From assembly GCA_963989385.1 (NCBI GenBank), contig OZ022513.1, positions 21,517,928 through 21,581,927 on the forward strand: a DNA stretch of 64,000 nucleotides, given 5' to 3'. The notes under the pieces are model-generated. The model saw nothing but the letters and a program-made list of their open reading frames with translations. It ran no database searches and had not been told where the DNA came from. The stretch is from Ctena decussata (taxonomy: Eukaryota > Mollusca > Bivalvia > Lucinida > Lucinidae). Shown piece by piece: positions 34,447 through 44,575 of the stretch. The stretch's first letter is position 1. Each line of letters begins with the position of its first letter. Position numbers and translations under genes: made by a program.

Positions 34447-35770
34447 ACACCGCACTACCTAGAAACATGTCAATAAACACGGTCTGATTCCTTATCTTAC
34501 CTGCTTTGACACACTCACTGCATTAACTAGAACTATTTGGATGAACACTTGTCTGAAACCTATCTTCTCAGACACACTGACCCCACTACTTAGAAACATA
34601 CTGATGAACACCGGTCTAATAACTTCACCATCCTACCTTAAAACATGTTGATGAACATCGGTCTGTTTCCTACCTGCTTAGACAAATTCACCGCATTACC
34701 TAGAAACATGTCGATGAACACCAGTCATCGACATGTTTCTAGGTAGTGCAGTGAATTGTCTAAAGAGGGTAAAATCAGACTGGTGTTCATCGACATGTTT
34801 CTAGGTAATGCGGTGATTATGTATAAGCAGGTAGGAATCAGACCGGTGTTCATCAACATGTTTCTAGGTAGTGGGATGATTGTGTCCCAGCATGTCAGGA
34901 TCAGACAAGTGTTCTTCGAAATGTTTCTAGGTAGTGCGGTGAGTGTATCTGAGCAAGTACATATCAGACATATAGTAACTGACAGATTCCTACCTACTTT
35001 GACAAACTCAGCGCACTACCTTGTAACATGTTGATGAACACCAGTCACCGACATGTTTCTAAGTAGTGCAGTGAATTGGCTAAAGAGGTAAAATAAAACT
35101 GGTGTTCATCGACATGTTTCTTGGTAGTAAAGTGATCATGTCTAAGCAAGTAGAAATCAAACCATTCTTCTTCGACATGTTTTAAGATAGCGGAGTGATT
35201 GTGTTGAAGCAGGTCGGTTTCAGACAAGTGTTCTTCAAAATGTTTCAAGGAAGTGTGGTGGGTGTATCTGAGCAAGTACGTATCAGACATTATATTAACT
35301 GACTGATTCCTACGTGCTTTGACAAACTCAGCGTACTACCTAGAAACATGTTGATTAACACCAGTCATTGACCTGTTTCTAAGTAGTGCAGTGAATTGTC
35401 TAAAGAGGTAAAATTCAGACCGGTGTACATCAAAATTTTTCTTGGTAGTGGGGTGATTGTGTTTGAGCAGGCTGCTATCAGACAAGTGTTCTTCGATATG
35501 TTTCTAGGCATTGCGGCTAGCAGTGCGGTTAGTGTATCTGAGCACGTACGTAACAGACATATATTAATTATTACTTGACCTGTTTAGAGGGAGTGCGGTA
35601 TAGTTATTTGACTGGTTTTCATCGATGTGTTTCCAGGTGGTGAGATGAATGTGTCTGAGTGGGTAGGTATTAGACAAATGTTCAACCAAATGGTTTTAGG
35701 TAGTGCAGTGAATGTATTTAAGCCGGTAGAAATCAGACTGATGTTCACTGACATGTTTCTAGATACCATA
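34447..35770. repeat. 63-bp minisatellite with orientation switches
   Basis: The same units as at 26551, but orientation flips at palindromic junctions near 34730, 35040 and 35365. There AACATGTCGATGAACACCAG runs straight into its own complement. The distance between flips is about 310 bases, forming a higher-order unit. Confidence 0.8.
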
Positions 35771-36344
35771 AAATCAAAAAAGTGATATCACAAAATCCAA
35801 TTAGTGATACCACAAAATAGAATAAGTGATATCACAAAACTGATTTTGTGATGACACGAGATCACAGCTACTTTGTGATATCACTAAATTCGATTTTGTA
35901 TATCACAAAATCTATTTAGTGATGTCACTGATGTCACATTCGATTTTGTGATATCACTTAATCCCACTATATCTTCTCAAGTTTGTGATCAGTAATTCGT
36001 TCCTAACTAGTGATATCAAGAAATAGATCTTACAAAATCGATTTTGTGATTTCACTAAATCGATTTAGTGAACATAACATAACACATCCTTTATTACACT
36101 CAGGTCAGTCAGTGATAGCACATAATAGTTAATAGTGAAATCAGAAAATAATATGTGATATCACATACTTGAAATAGTGGTATCACAAAATCGACATTGT
36201 GATATCACAAATTCCATTTTGTTGAACGAATTAGTGATATCACAAACTCAGATTGCTGATATTGCTAAATCAAATAACTGATATCCCACAAAATCGAATT
36301 TGTGATATCCACAAATCATATCCACTTTACGTTTTGATATATCC
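35771..36344. repeat. Palindromic-core array, TTTGTGATATCACAAA
   Basis: About 25 units around GTGATATCAC, flanked by AAAATCGATTT or AAATCGA, spaced about 20-25 bases. The core is a perfect palindrome with GATATC at its centre. Confidence 0.85.
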
Positions 36345-37056
36345 AAATCTGTTGTGATATCTATGGCAAGCTTTTTACCAATTATAATGCATAGTAGATA
36401 TCTTATATAGTATATTAGATAGCTAATATGCCAATTAAGATATCTAATATAACATATAAGATCTCTTATATAACATGGCAAGCCATTTTACCAATTATAA
36501 TGCATAGTAGATATCTTATATAGTATATTAGATAGCTAATATGCCAATTAAGATATCTAATATAACACATAAGATCTCTTATATAACATTTAAGAAATCA
36601 TATATCCTCTATAAGATATCTGATACAGGAAATATCTTATATAGAAAATAAGATATCTTATATAGGATATGAGTTATCTTATTTAATTTTTCATATAAGA
36701 TATCTTATATAATATATCAGATATCATATGTAATACATCAGATCTCTTATATAATATATTAGATATCTTATATAACATGTAAGATATCTTATACAATAAA
36801 TCATATATCTGATATATCAGATGTTATATTTAGATAAGATATCTCACATCCTATATAAGATATCTGATTTACAAAATAGGATAACTTATATTATGTGATA
36901 TAAGACATCTTAAATGCTATATCAGATAACATATATTGTGTTTTGTCTTATGGAAAAGTCAAATAAGATATCTTATATACCTATACTAGATATCTTATAT
37001 AGTATATAAGATATCTTATATGATATCTTATATACCTATACTAGATATAGAAGGTC
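36345..37056. repeat. Palindromic-core array, TATAAGATATCTTATA
   Basis: A dense AT-rich array of AGATATCTTATATA units, also centred on GATATC. Near its left end a 113-bp segment is directly duplicated (about 36362-36475 and 36476-36588). It starts ATGGCAAGC and holds CCAATTATAATGCATAGTAG. ATGGCAAGC also forms the tips of the AAACCAGGTTT blocks. Confidence 0.85.
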
Positions 37057-37774
37057 CCTTTGCACGCGACAATGATCAGCATATTCACATATAGTTCATT
37101 GTCTTTTTTCAAGTGAAATTATTTAATTCAGATTTTTAAATACTAAGGCCCGATTTCACGTCAAACTTAGTACATGGATTAGCATTCGGAACACCAAAAT
37201 TTTACATTGCGCCTTACGGTAAAATAAACCACGGACTAGAGAATAAGAGTTATAACTGTGACGTTAAATCGGGTCTAAAACCAATTGTTATTTGTATTGC
37301 AACTTATATAAATCTCATTCATCTTTAAATAATTTATCACTCAGTTTGTACTACGAATTTCGGAATTCAGAATTGGAAATTCACAACTGTGAAATAAGAG
37401 AGGTAATTGGGCTATCGTAGGACATCGATACTTTTCGATTTTTATTGCCTTCCTTTAATTCAAAATAAAAATGCTGTGTTAGGTCCATATTGTTCAATTT
37501 TTTAGCTGCACTAAGGTCTTTTTGCAGATCTTTTAGTCTACATTAAACGCGGTCAATATTGTTCTGATTTACATGACCATGCATCATTCTTTAATAGTAT
37601 ATAGAGAAAATAGAGAAAATGAACAAAAGATTACTCAGTTTTATTTTTTTTTTTTTAAATGCAAGGTTTAAGTCAAAAATTGTGTTAGCCTAGTATTCTG
37701 CACTAGCTTACAAATCTTCTGATCAAAGATATGTTTAACAAAATTAATACATCCAAAAACTAATTTTTTTTTGT
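37057..37774. other. No recognised feature
   Basis: AT-rich sequence between the satellite region and a DNA transposon. No credible reading frame. Confidence 0.5.
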
Positions 37775-37805
37775 GTGGCTATTAGAGGTGAAACAGTTAA
37801 CCGGT

Positions 37806-38079
37806 TGGTTGGTTGGTTGATTTGATGCTTAACGTCCACTGTAAACAACTAAGGTCATGTCGGGACGGTCAGTTAACCTAACCACACTATTCCTGGGCAG
37901 GCTTAGACCTCCTAAGTGGTTAACCAGTACTAAGTGCACATACTTTCGCCAGTAACTGACAACTACCCTTCTTGAATCAGCGGAAGGAGAAACGAAAGTA
38001 TGTGGCCAGACCGGGATCCGAACCCAGGACCTCTGACTTACGAGTCAGGTGCCCTACCGATTGCGCTACCCGGCCCGGC
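37806..38079 (-). mobile_element. tRNA-derived SINE with 12-bp target duplication
   Basis: The minus-strand head (38079 to about 38005) still folds like a tRNA. The acceptor stem GGCCGGG pairs with TCTGGCC through wobbles. The A box is TAGCGCAATCGG, the anticodon region TCGTAA (Thr-CGT-like), and the T arm CTGGGTTCGGATCCCGG. The anticodon arm does not keep the normal 7-base loop, so it is not a working tRNA gene. The body ends GTGGACGTTAAGCATCAAAT and a CAACC tail. CAGTTAACCGGT is duplicated exactly at 37794-37805 and 38080-38091; the first bases of the tail overlap the left duplicate. Confidence 0.9.
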
Positions 38080-38453
38080 CAGTTAACCGGTATACCGATA
38101 TATAGCAATATGGGCACATAAAATATTGTATTGCAATACGGATTTGACTGAACCGTTTTTTTGTGAAGAACTTGCTTTAAAGAGATATAGAAAAGCATTT
38201 GCCCTTCTTGCCTTTCCTCTAGGCCATATTGCCCTCCAACCATTCTATCTGCCCTGAAAATGAAGCCTGTTTATCCTACCACCTGTTCAGAGGTATACAG
38301 ACTAATACACAAAAGTGGTCTGACTGATAAACTGTCTATAAATAGATGGGTGTGTATCCTACTATCCTTGAGGTAAACTACAAGAGTGACCTGATAATAA
38401 ATAGATCTACCTATACAATACTGGGAAAATAGGCTCCTTGTGCCAGATTTAAA

Positions 38454-38497
38454 GGGTCACTGATGAGGCTTGAATAGCCGAAACCGCGGTATGGCCC
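38454..38497 (+). ncRNA. Hammerhead self-cleaving ribozyme (type I), complete core
   Basis: All invariant positions are present. Stem I is GGGTCA (38454-38459) with TGGCCC (38492-38497): six pairs, one of them U-G. CTGATGA follows at 38460-38466. Stem II is GGCT/AGCC (38467-38470, 38476-38479) with loop TGAAT, then GAA (38480-38482). Stem III is ACC/GGT (38483-38485, 38488-38490) with a 2-base GC loop. The cleavage triplet is GTA, so cutting is predicted after 38491. A very short stem III is known from animal hammerheads in retroelements (retrozymes, Penelope-like elements), which often work as dimers. No second copy in direct orientation is visible nearby. Activity is inferred, not shown. 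Confidence 0.85.
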
Positions 38498-38931
38498 AAC
38501 TTCTTACTTATGAATGTTTTCTTTGCTCTTAAAGGATCTAAACTTTTATCATTATTCACCTAAAAATAACTTCTTTCTTTCTGCGTGTACAGTGCACACT
38601 GATTATGCTTATAATAGCAATCAAGGTAACTGTGACTGTTTTTTTCACATATCTCGGTTTCACTGCCATTTTTAAGTGACCAGACAGAATGCACTTTCAG
38701 TGCAGTTCTCAGAGCACAGTCTTTCTTGAATAATTGGTTTTAACTAATTTCTGCAGTCTGCACTAAGGTGCTTTACTGGATAGCTGAATCAGTTTTACAC
38801 CCTTTTGATGCAATTTAGTCATTCTAAGCCAGTGAGATAATGGGCCCCATAATTTTCGGCTGGGCCTCTATGTACTGCAATACGAGTCCAGCATATTGCA
38901 ATACGGTTTTAGTCGTATTGTTACACCCCTA

Positions 38932-39186
38932 GTGGCTATATCGAAGTAAGGAAATTTGTTGGGGTCGAAAACAACACGGAAGAAGCCTCATCAGTGGTGA
39001 CAGGTTGACTGCAATGAGATTTAAGTTTCATTTCAACAATCATTGCGACATTTACTTCTAACCTGCATAAACTGAGAAGTACAATCAAACGCCCAATATA
39101 ATATGACATTTCAGGTTATAGTTTTTCTTGTTACCAATTTTCATTCAACTTATGAAATCAAAAATAGGTCATTTTAGTTGCCAACT
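38932..39186. other. Flank containing an antisense match to the ribozyme core
   Basis: AAGCCTCATCAGTG at 38982-38995 is the exact complement of 14 bases of the hammerhead (CACTGATGAGGCTT). The minus strand here lacks the GAAAC half, so it is not a second ribozyme. Nothing else is recognised. Confidence 0.7.
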
Positions 39187-39535
39187 AATACCCCCTTCCA
39201 CTGGATGGTGCTTCCACTGCGCTCCGAAATTTTGGACAAAGCGCCATGAATCGTAGCAGAAGCCGCAGCAGCCCAGGAGAAGCTCCTAGGTCGCAGTGAA
39301 AGCGTATCAGAAGCGGCATGATCGCCAAGTCACGACGCTTGTTTTGACTCTGCTCAAAATTTACGCAGCAGAAGCGCCGTGGACTCAAAGCGCAACGAAA
39401 GCGTAGTAAGAACGTAGCTCGAAATTCATGAACGCAGCAGCAGCGGGAGCAACGCAGCACCAGCGCAGCGGGATCGTGCCAACAGGGCCGTGAGATTCGT
39501 CTGCCACCCAGCTACGCTTCCGCTATGCTCTTTGC

Positions 39536-40086
39536 CAGGGCTGTGGAAATACCATGCCCGATTTGTCCTACTTGTCCCATTTCACCCAGGACAAGTGAAA
39601 AATTTCATTGTACTTGCCCTAGGACAACTATGAAGAAAGTATATGGTTTTCGTTTCAATTACAACAACTGAGTTTTTGTTTTAGAAAAATACTTAGCAAA
39701 CAGTGTGGACCCAGATCAGACTGCTCCTGCAGGAGCAGTCTGATCAGGGTCCACATTGTTTGCCATTCCAATTTATACAGTTACCTTGAAAAAGTTTTAT
39801 ATGTTTAGAGGCCAGGAGAAAGATGTTTTGATTTTTTTTTTCAGACATTTAGTACAGAAAAGATGCCTTTATTCACATTTTAAGGCTTTGAGGCTATTTA
39901 AAATGAGAACTGAGATTTGTTAGATATAAATGAGCTTTATGTTTGTGGCTGAATAAATCTTAAAATAATGCGTTTAACATATAAATTTATGGTCTTGGAC
40001 AAGTAATTTTTTTTGGCGGACAAGTGGAGTTTCACTTTTTACTTGTCCCTGGACAAGTAAGAATTTTTTCTATTTCCACAGGCCTG
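39536..40086. mobile_element. hAT-like MITE nested in the GC-rich foldback
   Basis: The TIR is CAGGGCTGTGGAAATA (39536) and TATTTCCACAGGCCTG (40086), with one mismatch. TCTTTGC is duplicated at 39529-39535 and 40087-40093. Joining the flanks restores a continuous CGCTATGCTCTTTGCGCTACCG-type stretch (quoted here only across the junction). The interior has CTACTTGTCC near the left and GGACAAGTAA near the right, and a near-perfect 68-bp palindrome at 39696-39763. Confidence 0.85.
39696..39763. repeat. 68-bp near-perfect palindrome
   Basis: Arms 39696-39729 and 39730-39763 pair with two mismatches and no loop around CTGCTCCTGCAGGAGCAG. It is related to the hairpin at 3915-3976 through a shared AAACAGT.TGGA.CCAGATCAG stem. 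Confidence 0.85.
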
Positions 40087-40987
40087 TCTTTGCGCTACCG
40101 TTGCGCTCTTGCCGCTTCCGCTGCGACTCTATTATTTATGAATAGTGCAACCACGACGCTTCCGCTGGGCTCTTGGCGCTTCATCTGAGTTTCCTCTGCT
40201 CTTATGGCGATCTTGGCATGAAAACGCCGCGTTTCCACGGCGTTTCATAACTCTATTCTCACGATTCATTAAAGATGCAGGCTGCTCGGAGCAGGTGTTG
40301 GAATACCCCCTCCTGTGGTACAGGCTGCGTGAAAATAGTCTCCTGACCAGGCCTGGGTGTAGATTTCGCCTTCTGCTTTTGACAGGGGGCCAGGCTCTTG
40401 CTCTCTAAACTGAGCCAGATAGGCGCCCTTCAGAACGCCGAGCAGAGGCCCCAGTTGAGCCTGAACAGCAAGAACAAGACGGGTTGTTCGAAGTCACTAG
40501 TTCATGATTGCCAGCTGGGCCATAGCCACTGCAATTGTTATATTATCAATATTGTTTGAAGGCTGGTGGCTAACTTCTGCTGAACCCGATTCTCCGCCGA
40601 TTTACATAGAAGCGGTTACAAAGCGCAACACAAGCGCAGCATGAGCGCAGCTCCAGCACTTAGGTCGTAGTACGATCGCAAATGCAGGGTAATAAGCGTA
40701 GATCAAGCATAGCTTGAAATCCTTTACCGTAGTGGCAGCGTATAAGAAGCGCGCTCAAAGTCCTTTAAGCGTGGCAAAAGCGCAGCTAAATCGCGGCAGC
40801 ATCGTGACTAGGGTGGCGAGATCGCATTAGAAGGGTACTAGCAGCATACTTGAAGCACACAAGTTCCAAGTTTTAGCAAATGCCTACGCTGCGGCCATTT
40901 CGAAAATTTTGGAGAAGCGCCATGATCGCCAAGAGCGCAGTCAAAGTGTCATCCAGTGGAATGGGTTATAAAATGACCCAAATAAGT

Positions 40988-41187
40988 GAGCCCCGGTAGC
41001 TCAGTGGGTTAAGCGCTGGCCTACTGATCTAGCGGTTGCGGGTTCGAGCCCCGGTGGAGGCGGAGTTCTTTCCATCGTTAACGGGGTTCCATTGCACACA
41101 GCCTTTCATTATCACAAGTCCATCGTCCTGATATGACTGAAATACTGTTGGAAAGGACGTAAAATCGCAAGTCATCCATCCATCCAT
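40988..41187 (+). mobile_element. tRNA-derived SINE with 11-bp target duplication
   Basis: The head has A box TAGCTCAGTGGGTTAAGCG and B box GGTTCGAGCCCCGG. The body contains CCTGATATGACTGAAATACT, then GAAAGGACGTAAAATCGCAA, and ends in a CATC tail. CCCAAATAAGT is duplicated exactly at 40977-40987 and 41188-41198. It resembles molluscan tRNA SINEs with a conserved central/3' domain. It is the youngest-looking of the SINEs here. Confidence 0.9.
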
Positions 41188-41198
41188 CCCAAATAAGT

Positions 41199-43615
41199 TT
41201 TCAAACCCTTTTTGAGTGAAACTCAAGGATGTTTTATTTGTTAAAAGCTGGCTAATCACGGTCATTTACAATGACGAAGCGAGAATCATGCAGCGATACC
41301 TCATGATAAAATTTTCCATGCTGATAAAGCAATGGGGCCTTTAAACCTTGTCTAAAGAGATGACAATTTGGCGTTTCATATTGCTACACAGCGTGGCAAC
41401 ATATTCGTCTATTCACTGTCTCTCACTGATGAAAATAAAAGATTTATGCATAAAGTGAAAAATAAAGTAATAAGTATGCGAACCTTGGTCTTAACTTCCA
41501 GCATATTTTTTTTTTCTGAGTGTTCTATTACGTAGATTACACTGTCCAGTACAGGTGTCTCGCGAGCGGTTTCTAGGATAAACAGTGCCCTCGGATAGAT
41601 TTTTATAACCGTGGATAGAGGCTGCATACCACTAAATTGTAAAGAGACTAAGTTCTACCTTAAAGGCCTGGATTTTGTTCTATCATTTTGACCCCCCCCC
41701 CCAAACTAATCCCCTCCAATAAACAAGTGATAAGAAAATTAGGGGTCATAAAACAATGCAGTGCAGAAACCACTGCTTGCCTCTGGGGCCCCAGTGGGAT
41801 GTATTCATGAATCTTTTCATGGGAGAGCCATCAGAAACATAACCCTGATAGTCCTTTAGTATTTTTAAAGCCTATATTGCTTTGATACCGAATTATAAGT
41901 GCCAACTCAATCAGGACGCCTTTATTCTGGAAAAATGCCCAAGAAGCTATGTTCAGCCTAAAATTTGAAACTGATCGAATTTTCTATAAAACTTTTATAA
42001 GTTATCACCATCGAGAGATTTTTATAAGGTTTACATTGATGTAATTCATTATAAAATAAGTACACTATAAGTATCTTCCATTGATCACTAAACATACAAA
42101 AAGTCGTGTTTCGATAAAACCTCGCTCATAATTATGTCTCAAATAGTCTAAGTCCAAATCCGCCTATATTGCGTAAAGGCTAACACTACATCCTTTCTTG
42201 GTATTCGTGTGTTGTTTATATATTTCGTGTGTGCTTTTTATGATCTACATGTAATTAAGAAAGGAACAATATTTATATAGTTTGATTAAGAAAGAAAGAA
42301 AGATCGAATGAAAGAAGAACGCAAGAAAGGAAAAAAGAGAAAGAAATCAATAAACTCTTAAACGTGACAATCAAACGTGAAAAAAATCGGTAAATCGACT
42401 AATTGTAGTTTTTTTTTTTTAATTCTTAGGAAGCTAAAAAAAAATCAACTATGAAAACAAATAATTACATATCTTATGGTAATGTTAATTTAATCTATTA
42501 GTGATCAGTTATTATATTTTCTAGTGTTTGTGAAAACAGTTTTGACTGAAATTTATTCGAGTTTGGTGGGGCGTATTTATCAAAGAAACCGAAATATGTT
42601 TTGCCTATCTTAGAAGATTTTTATTGACTAGCTAACTGGCAGATTTGCTCATTTATTATAAGGAGACATGTATTGCTCACTTTAGATATTACAGTATTGT
42701 CGAAAAACTGTTGACTGTAAGAAACTAAATCATGATGAATATATCCTCGTAACGCTTACTATAGCATAGTACGCATAGCTAAGGAAAAATGCTATGAAAC
42801 ATTTTTCTTGCAAGGCTATAGTAATATTTTTTTATGTTTCACTTTATTAGTAATATTTCTTTTCATAATGAAACTTTGTCCCTTTAATATATGACTGTTT
42901 TAAGTGAAGCTAGTTGATTATTTAAAGATAAAAATTTTGTGCTATTTTTGGTATTTCTGCTAAAATGAGTACTTACGTATTAAGCCTGTGCATCTGTGCA
43001 ATGTCGTCAGCGTCTGATATGTGCAAAATGATAAGACCCAACAGAGTCTGAACGGTTTGCGCAAGCTGATCAGAATACGTTGATAATACGCTATGTATAC
43101 AGTATAAGTAACATGTTTATCACGCGTGCATTAATCGATTATCGATCATAAAATCCGATATTTCCTCCTATCAGTTATAGTAATTGTCATCTCATTAAAG
43201 TTTGAAATGAACTCATCATGAACTAAAGATAAATGCTAAGAAACATAAAGCTGCAACATTCAATTTATGGAATTAGTTGTTCACAGTTTCTGGCATGACT
43301 TACAATATAGATTTAAGTTTAAACAATATAGATTGATCAATATGCAAACTGACTCAGACCAGCTTATGCCCTTGCGCAACACTGGTCTGAGTTTATGATC
43401 AGTTAATAATTTTTGTTTTTATCAATTTTAGTATTAGTTTGTTTAAACTAACCCGTTTCTGCATAAACCGAACTGATCCGAATTTCTGATCAAAATATTT
43501 TAAACATGTGTGATCAAATCAGGCTGTGCCTGTGCGCAAACCATTTAAAATTGGCAAGCTGATCCCATGTTGTAATTAAATTTAGTCTGGTCATTTTTCA
43601 TAATTTTCCTCATAC
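41199..43615. other. AT-rich region without a recognised gene
   Basis: Contains a C-run near 41692-41702, the 115-bp duplicated segment at 41821-41935 and a purine tract (GAAA-rich) at about 42283-42352. The remainder shows no long reading frame or repeat structure. Confidence 0.5.
41821..41935. repeat. 115-bp segment identical to 59030-59144
   Basis: All 115 bases match 59030-59144. It begins GGGAGAGCCATCAGAAACAT and ends CTTTATTCTGGAAAAA. Downstream similarity continues more weakly (CTATGTT.AGCCT..AAATTT). Confidence 0.9.
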
Positions 43616-43837
43616 GAGCCGCGACACGATAAACAGCAAAGTGGAATGTGCACTCAGCGAAGAGGCAGATCAGGCTTAGCAGCACCAAGTGTTTGTTGTG
43701 CGATTAAAGGGTAGTTAATACCCTGAGCTACCTCCATGCCGATATTGAAGCCTCTGATTAGATCAGGCGGATACCCAGGCTGATCTGAGTATTCGCTGGG
43801 CGCACATGCAGCTGTGTTCTGTCATGTCACGGCTCAT
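43616..43837. mobile_element. MITE (GATCAGACTGGGCGG family), full copy
   Basis: GAGCCGCGACACGATAAACA, then CAAAGTGGAATGTGCACTCA, lies on the left. The right has GGCTGATCTGAGTATTCGC, GGGCGCACATGCAGCTGTG and GTCATGTCACGGCTCA. Both tips are present as inverted repeats. Confidence 0.8.
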
Positions 43838-44061
43838 TTAATTGTTTGCTAAAGTCATCGACTGAGAAGCCTACTGAGCCGCTGTTGTCGACACGCCATC
43901 TGTCTGAAGGTGTGAAATTCGGTCACATGTCTTGTCAAAACAATGCAATTTCAAAATTAACACTCGCTAACGGCAATGAAAGTCAGAAACCGATGTTCAG
44001 TCCGATATATATTAAAGATCGTCTTCTGATGATTTTTTAACCGTATATAGATAGTAATTTT

Positions 44062-44262
44062 AGCAGCGTCGCAACAAAACGAACACATTGCCATAGCGCC
44101 CTGCGAAGTCTTAGATCAGCCTGGGCAGGACAACCAATGGGCTAAGCTACCTCTTCGCGGACAGAGAAGAATCTGATCAGACTGGGCGGATTCCCACGCT
44201 GATCTGAGTGTTCGCAGGGCGCACATGCCACTTTGTTTGTTTTGTAGTGTCGAGACTTTTAT
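44062..44262. mobile_element. MITE (GATCAGACTGGGCGG family), second copy
   Basis: The left arm GTCGCAACAAAACGAACACA, then CTGCGAAGTCTTAGATCAGC, mirrors the right arm GCTGATCTGAGTGTTCGCAG, then CACTTTGTTTGTTTTGTAGT. It lies 225 bases from the previous copy. Confidence 0.8.
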
Positions 44263-44405
44263 TTTTTTTGTTCGCAGAAAAAGGCAACTTTTGAATACTA
44301 ATCGTAAATGTTTAGCAGCTTAGCAGAAAGCCGAAAGACGGTATTTGCATAAAACTTTTGAAAACTTTTGTCAAAACAGAAAGCTAAAAGAAAAAAAGTT
44401 GTCGT

Positions 44406-44560
44406 TCCTGTTGAGTGGTAGTTTAACGTCCCAGAATATAATATTTTAGTCATGTCGAGATAAGGCCTCTGAATTTGTAGGGCTCCTAGAATAACTCGGC
44501 CTGCTATAAATGACACTCAGGTCTAGCACCGCTGCCGCAGAAGCATCAGGGATCCAATAT
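44406..44560 (-). mobile_element. Possible SINE fragment
   Basis: Read on the minus strand it contains CTCGACATGACTAAAATATT, then CTGGGACGTTAAACTACCAC. This matches the 3' domain shared by the SINEs at 37806, 40988 and 46916. I cannot recognise a tRNA head, so it is either truncated or another SINE type. Confidence 0.5.
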
Positions 44561-44575
44561 ATATTTCGTGAGCCC

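Larger units (their letters stand above)
37783..38931. mobile_element. hAT-like element with 8-bp target duplication
   Basis: The ends are TAGAGGTGAAAC (37783) and GTTACACCCCTA (38931), an inverted repeat with two mismatches. The perfect 8-bp duplication GTGGCTAT flanks them (37775-37782 and 38932-38939), the expected size for hAT. Further inside, ATTGCAATACGG near 38130 pairs with copies near 38895. The element encodes no transposase-like protein. It carries a nested SINE (37806-38079) and a hammerhead ribozyme motif (38454-38497). Confidence 0.85.
39187..40970. mobile_element. GC-rich foldback element, 1.8 kb
   Basis: Ends TAATACCCCCTTCCACTGG (39187) and CCAGTGGAATGGGTTATA (40970) are inverted repeats. 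Inside, CGAAATTTTGGACAAAGCGCC and GGAGAAGCGCCATGATCGCC, here given with base differences, occur in mirrored order. Both arms are packed with degenerate AAGCGCAGCA/TGCGCTTCCG units. The centre (40290-40610) is different sequence. A hAT-like MITE (39536-40086) sits in the left arm. GC content contrasts with the AT-rich flanks. No protein function is evident. Confidence 0.7.

Noticed and set aside
38005..38079. Possible tRNA-Thr(CGT) gene on the minus strand
   Set aside because: The acceptor and T arms fold, but the anticodon arm lacks a normal 7-base loop. The sequence continues into a SINE body with a 12-bp target duplication around the whole unit.
38968..39003. Second hammerhead on the minus strand
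   Set aside because: CACTGATGAGGCTT is present, but the AGCC-GAAAC half, stem III and cleavage site are missing.
40988..41065. Possible tRNA gene on the plus strand
   Set aside because: A and B boxes are present, but it is the head of a SINE with a CATC tail and an exact 11-bp target duplication.
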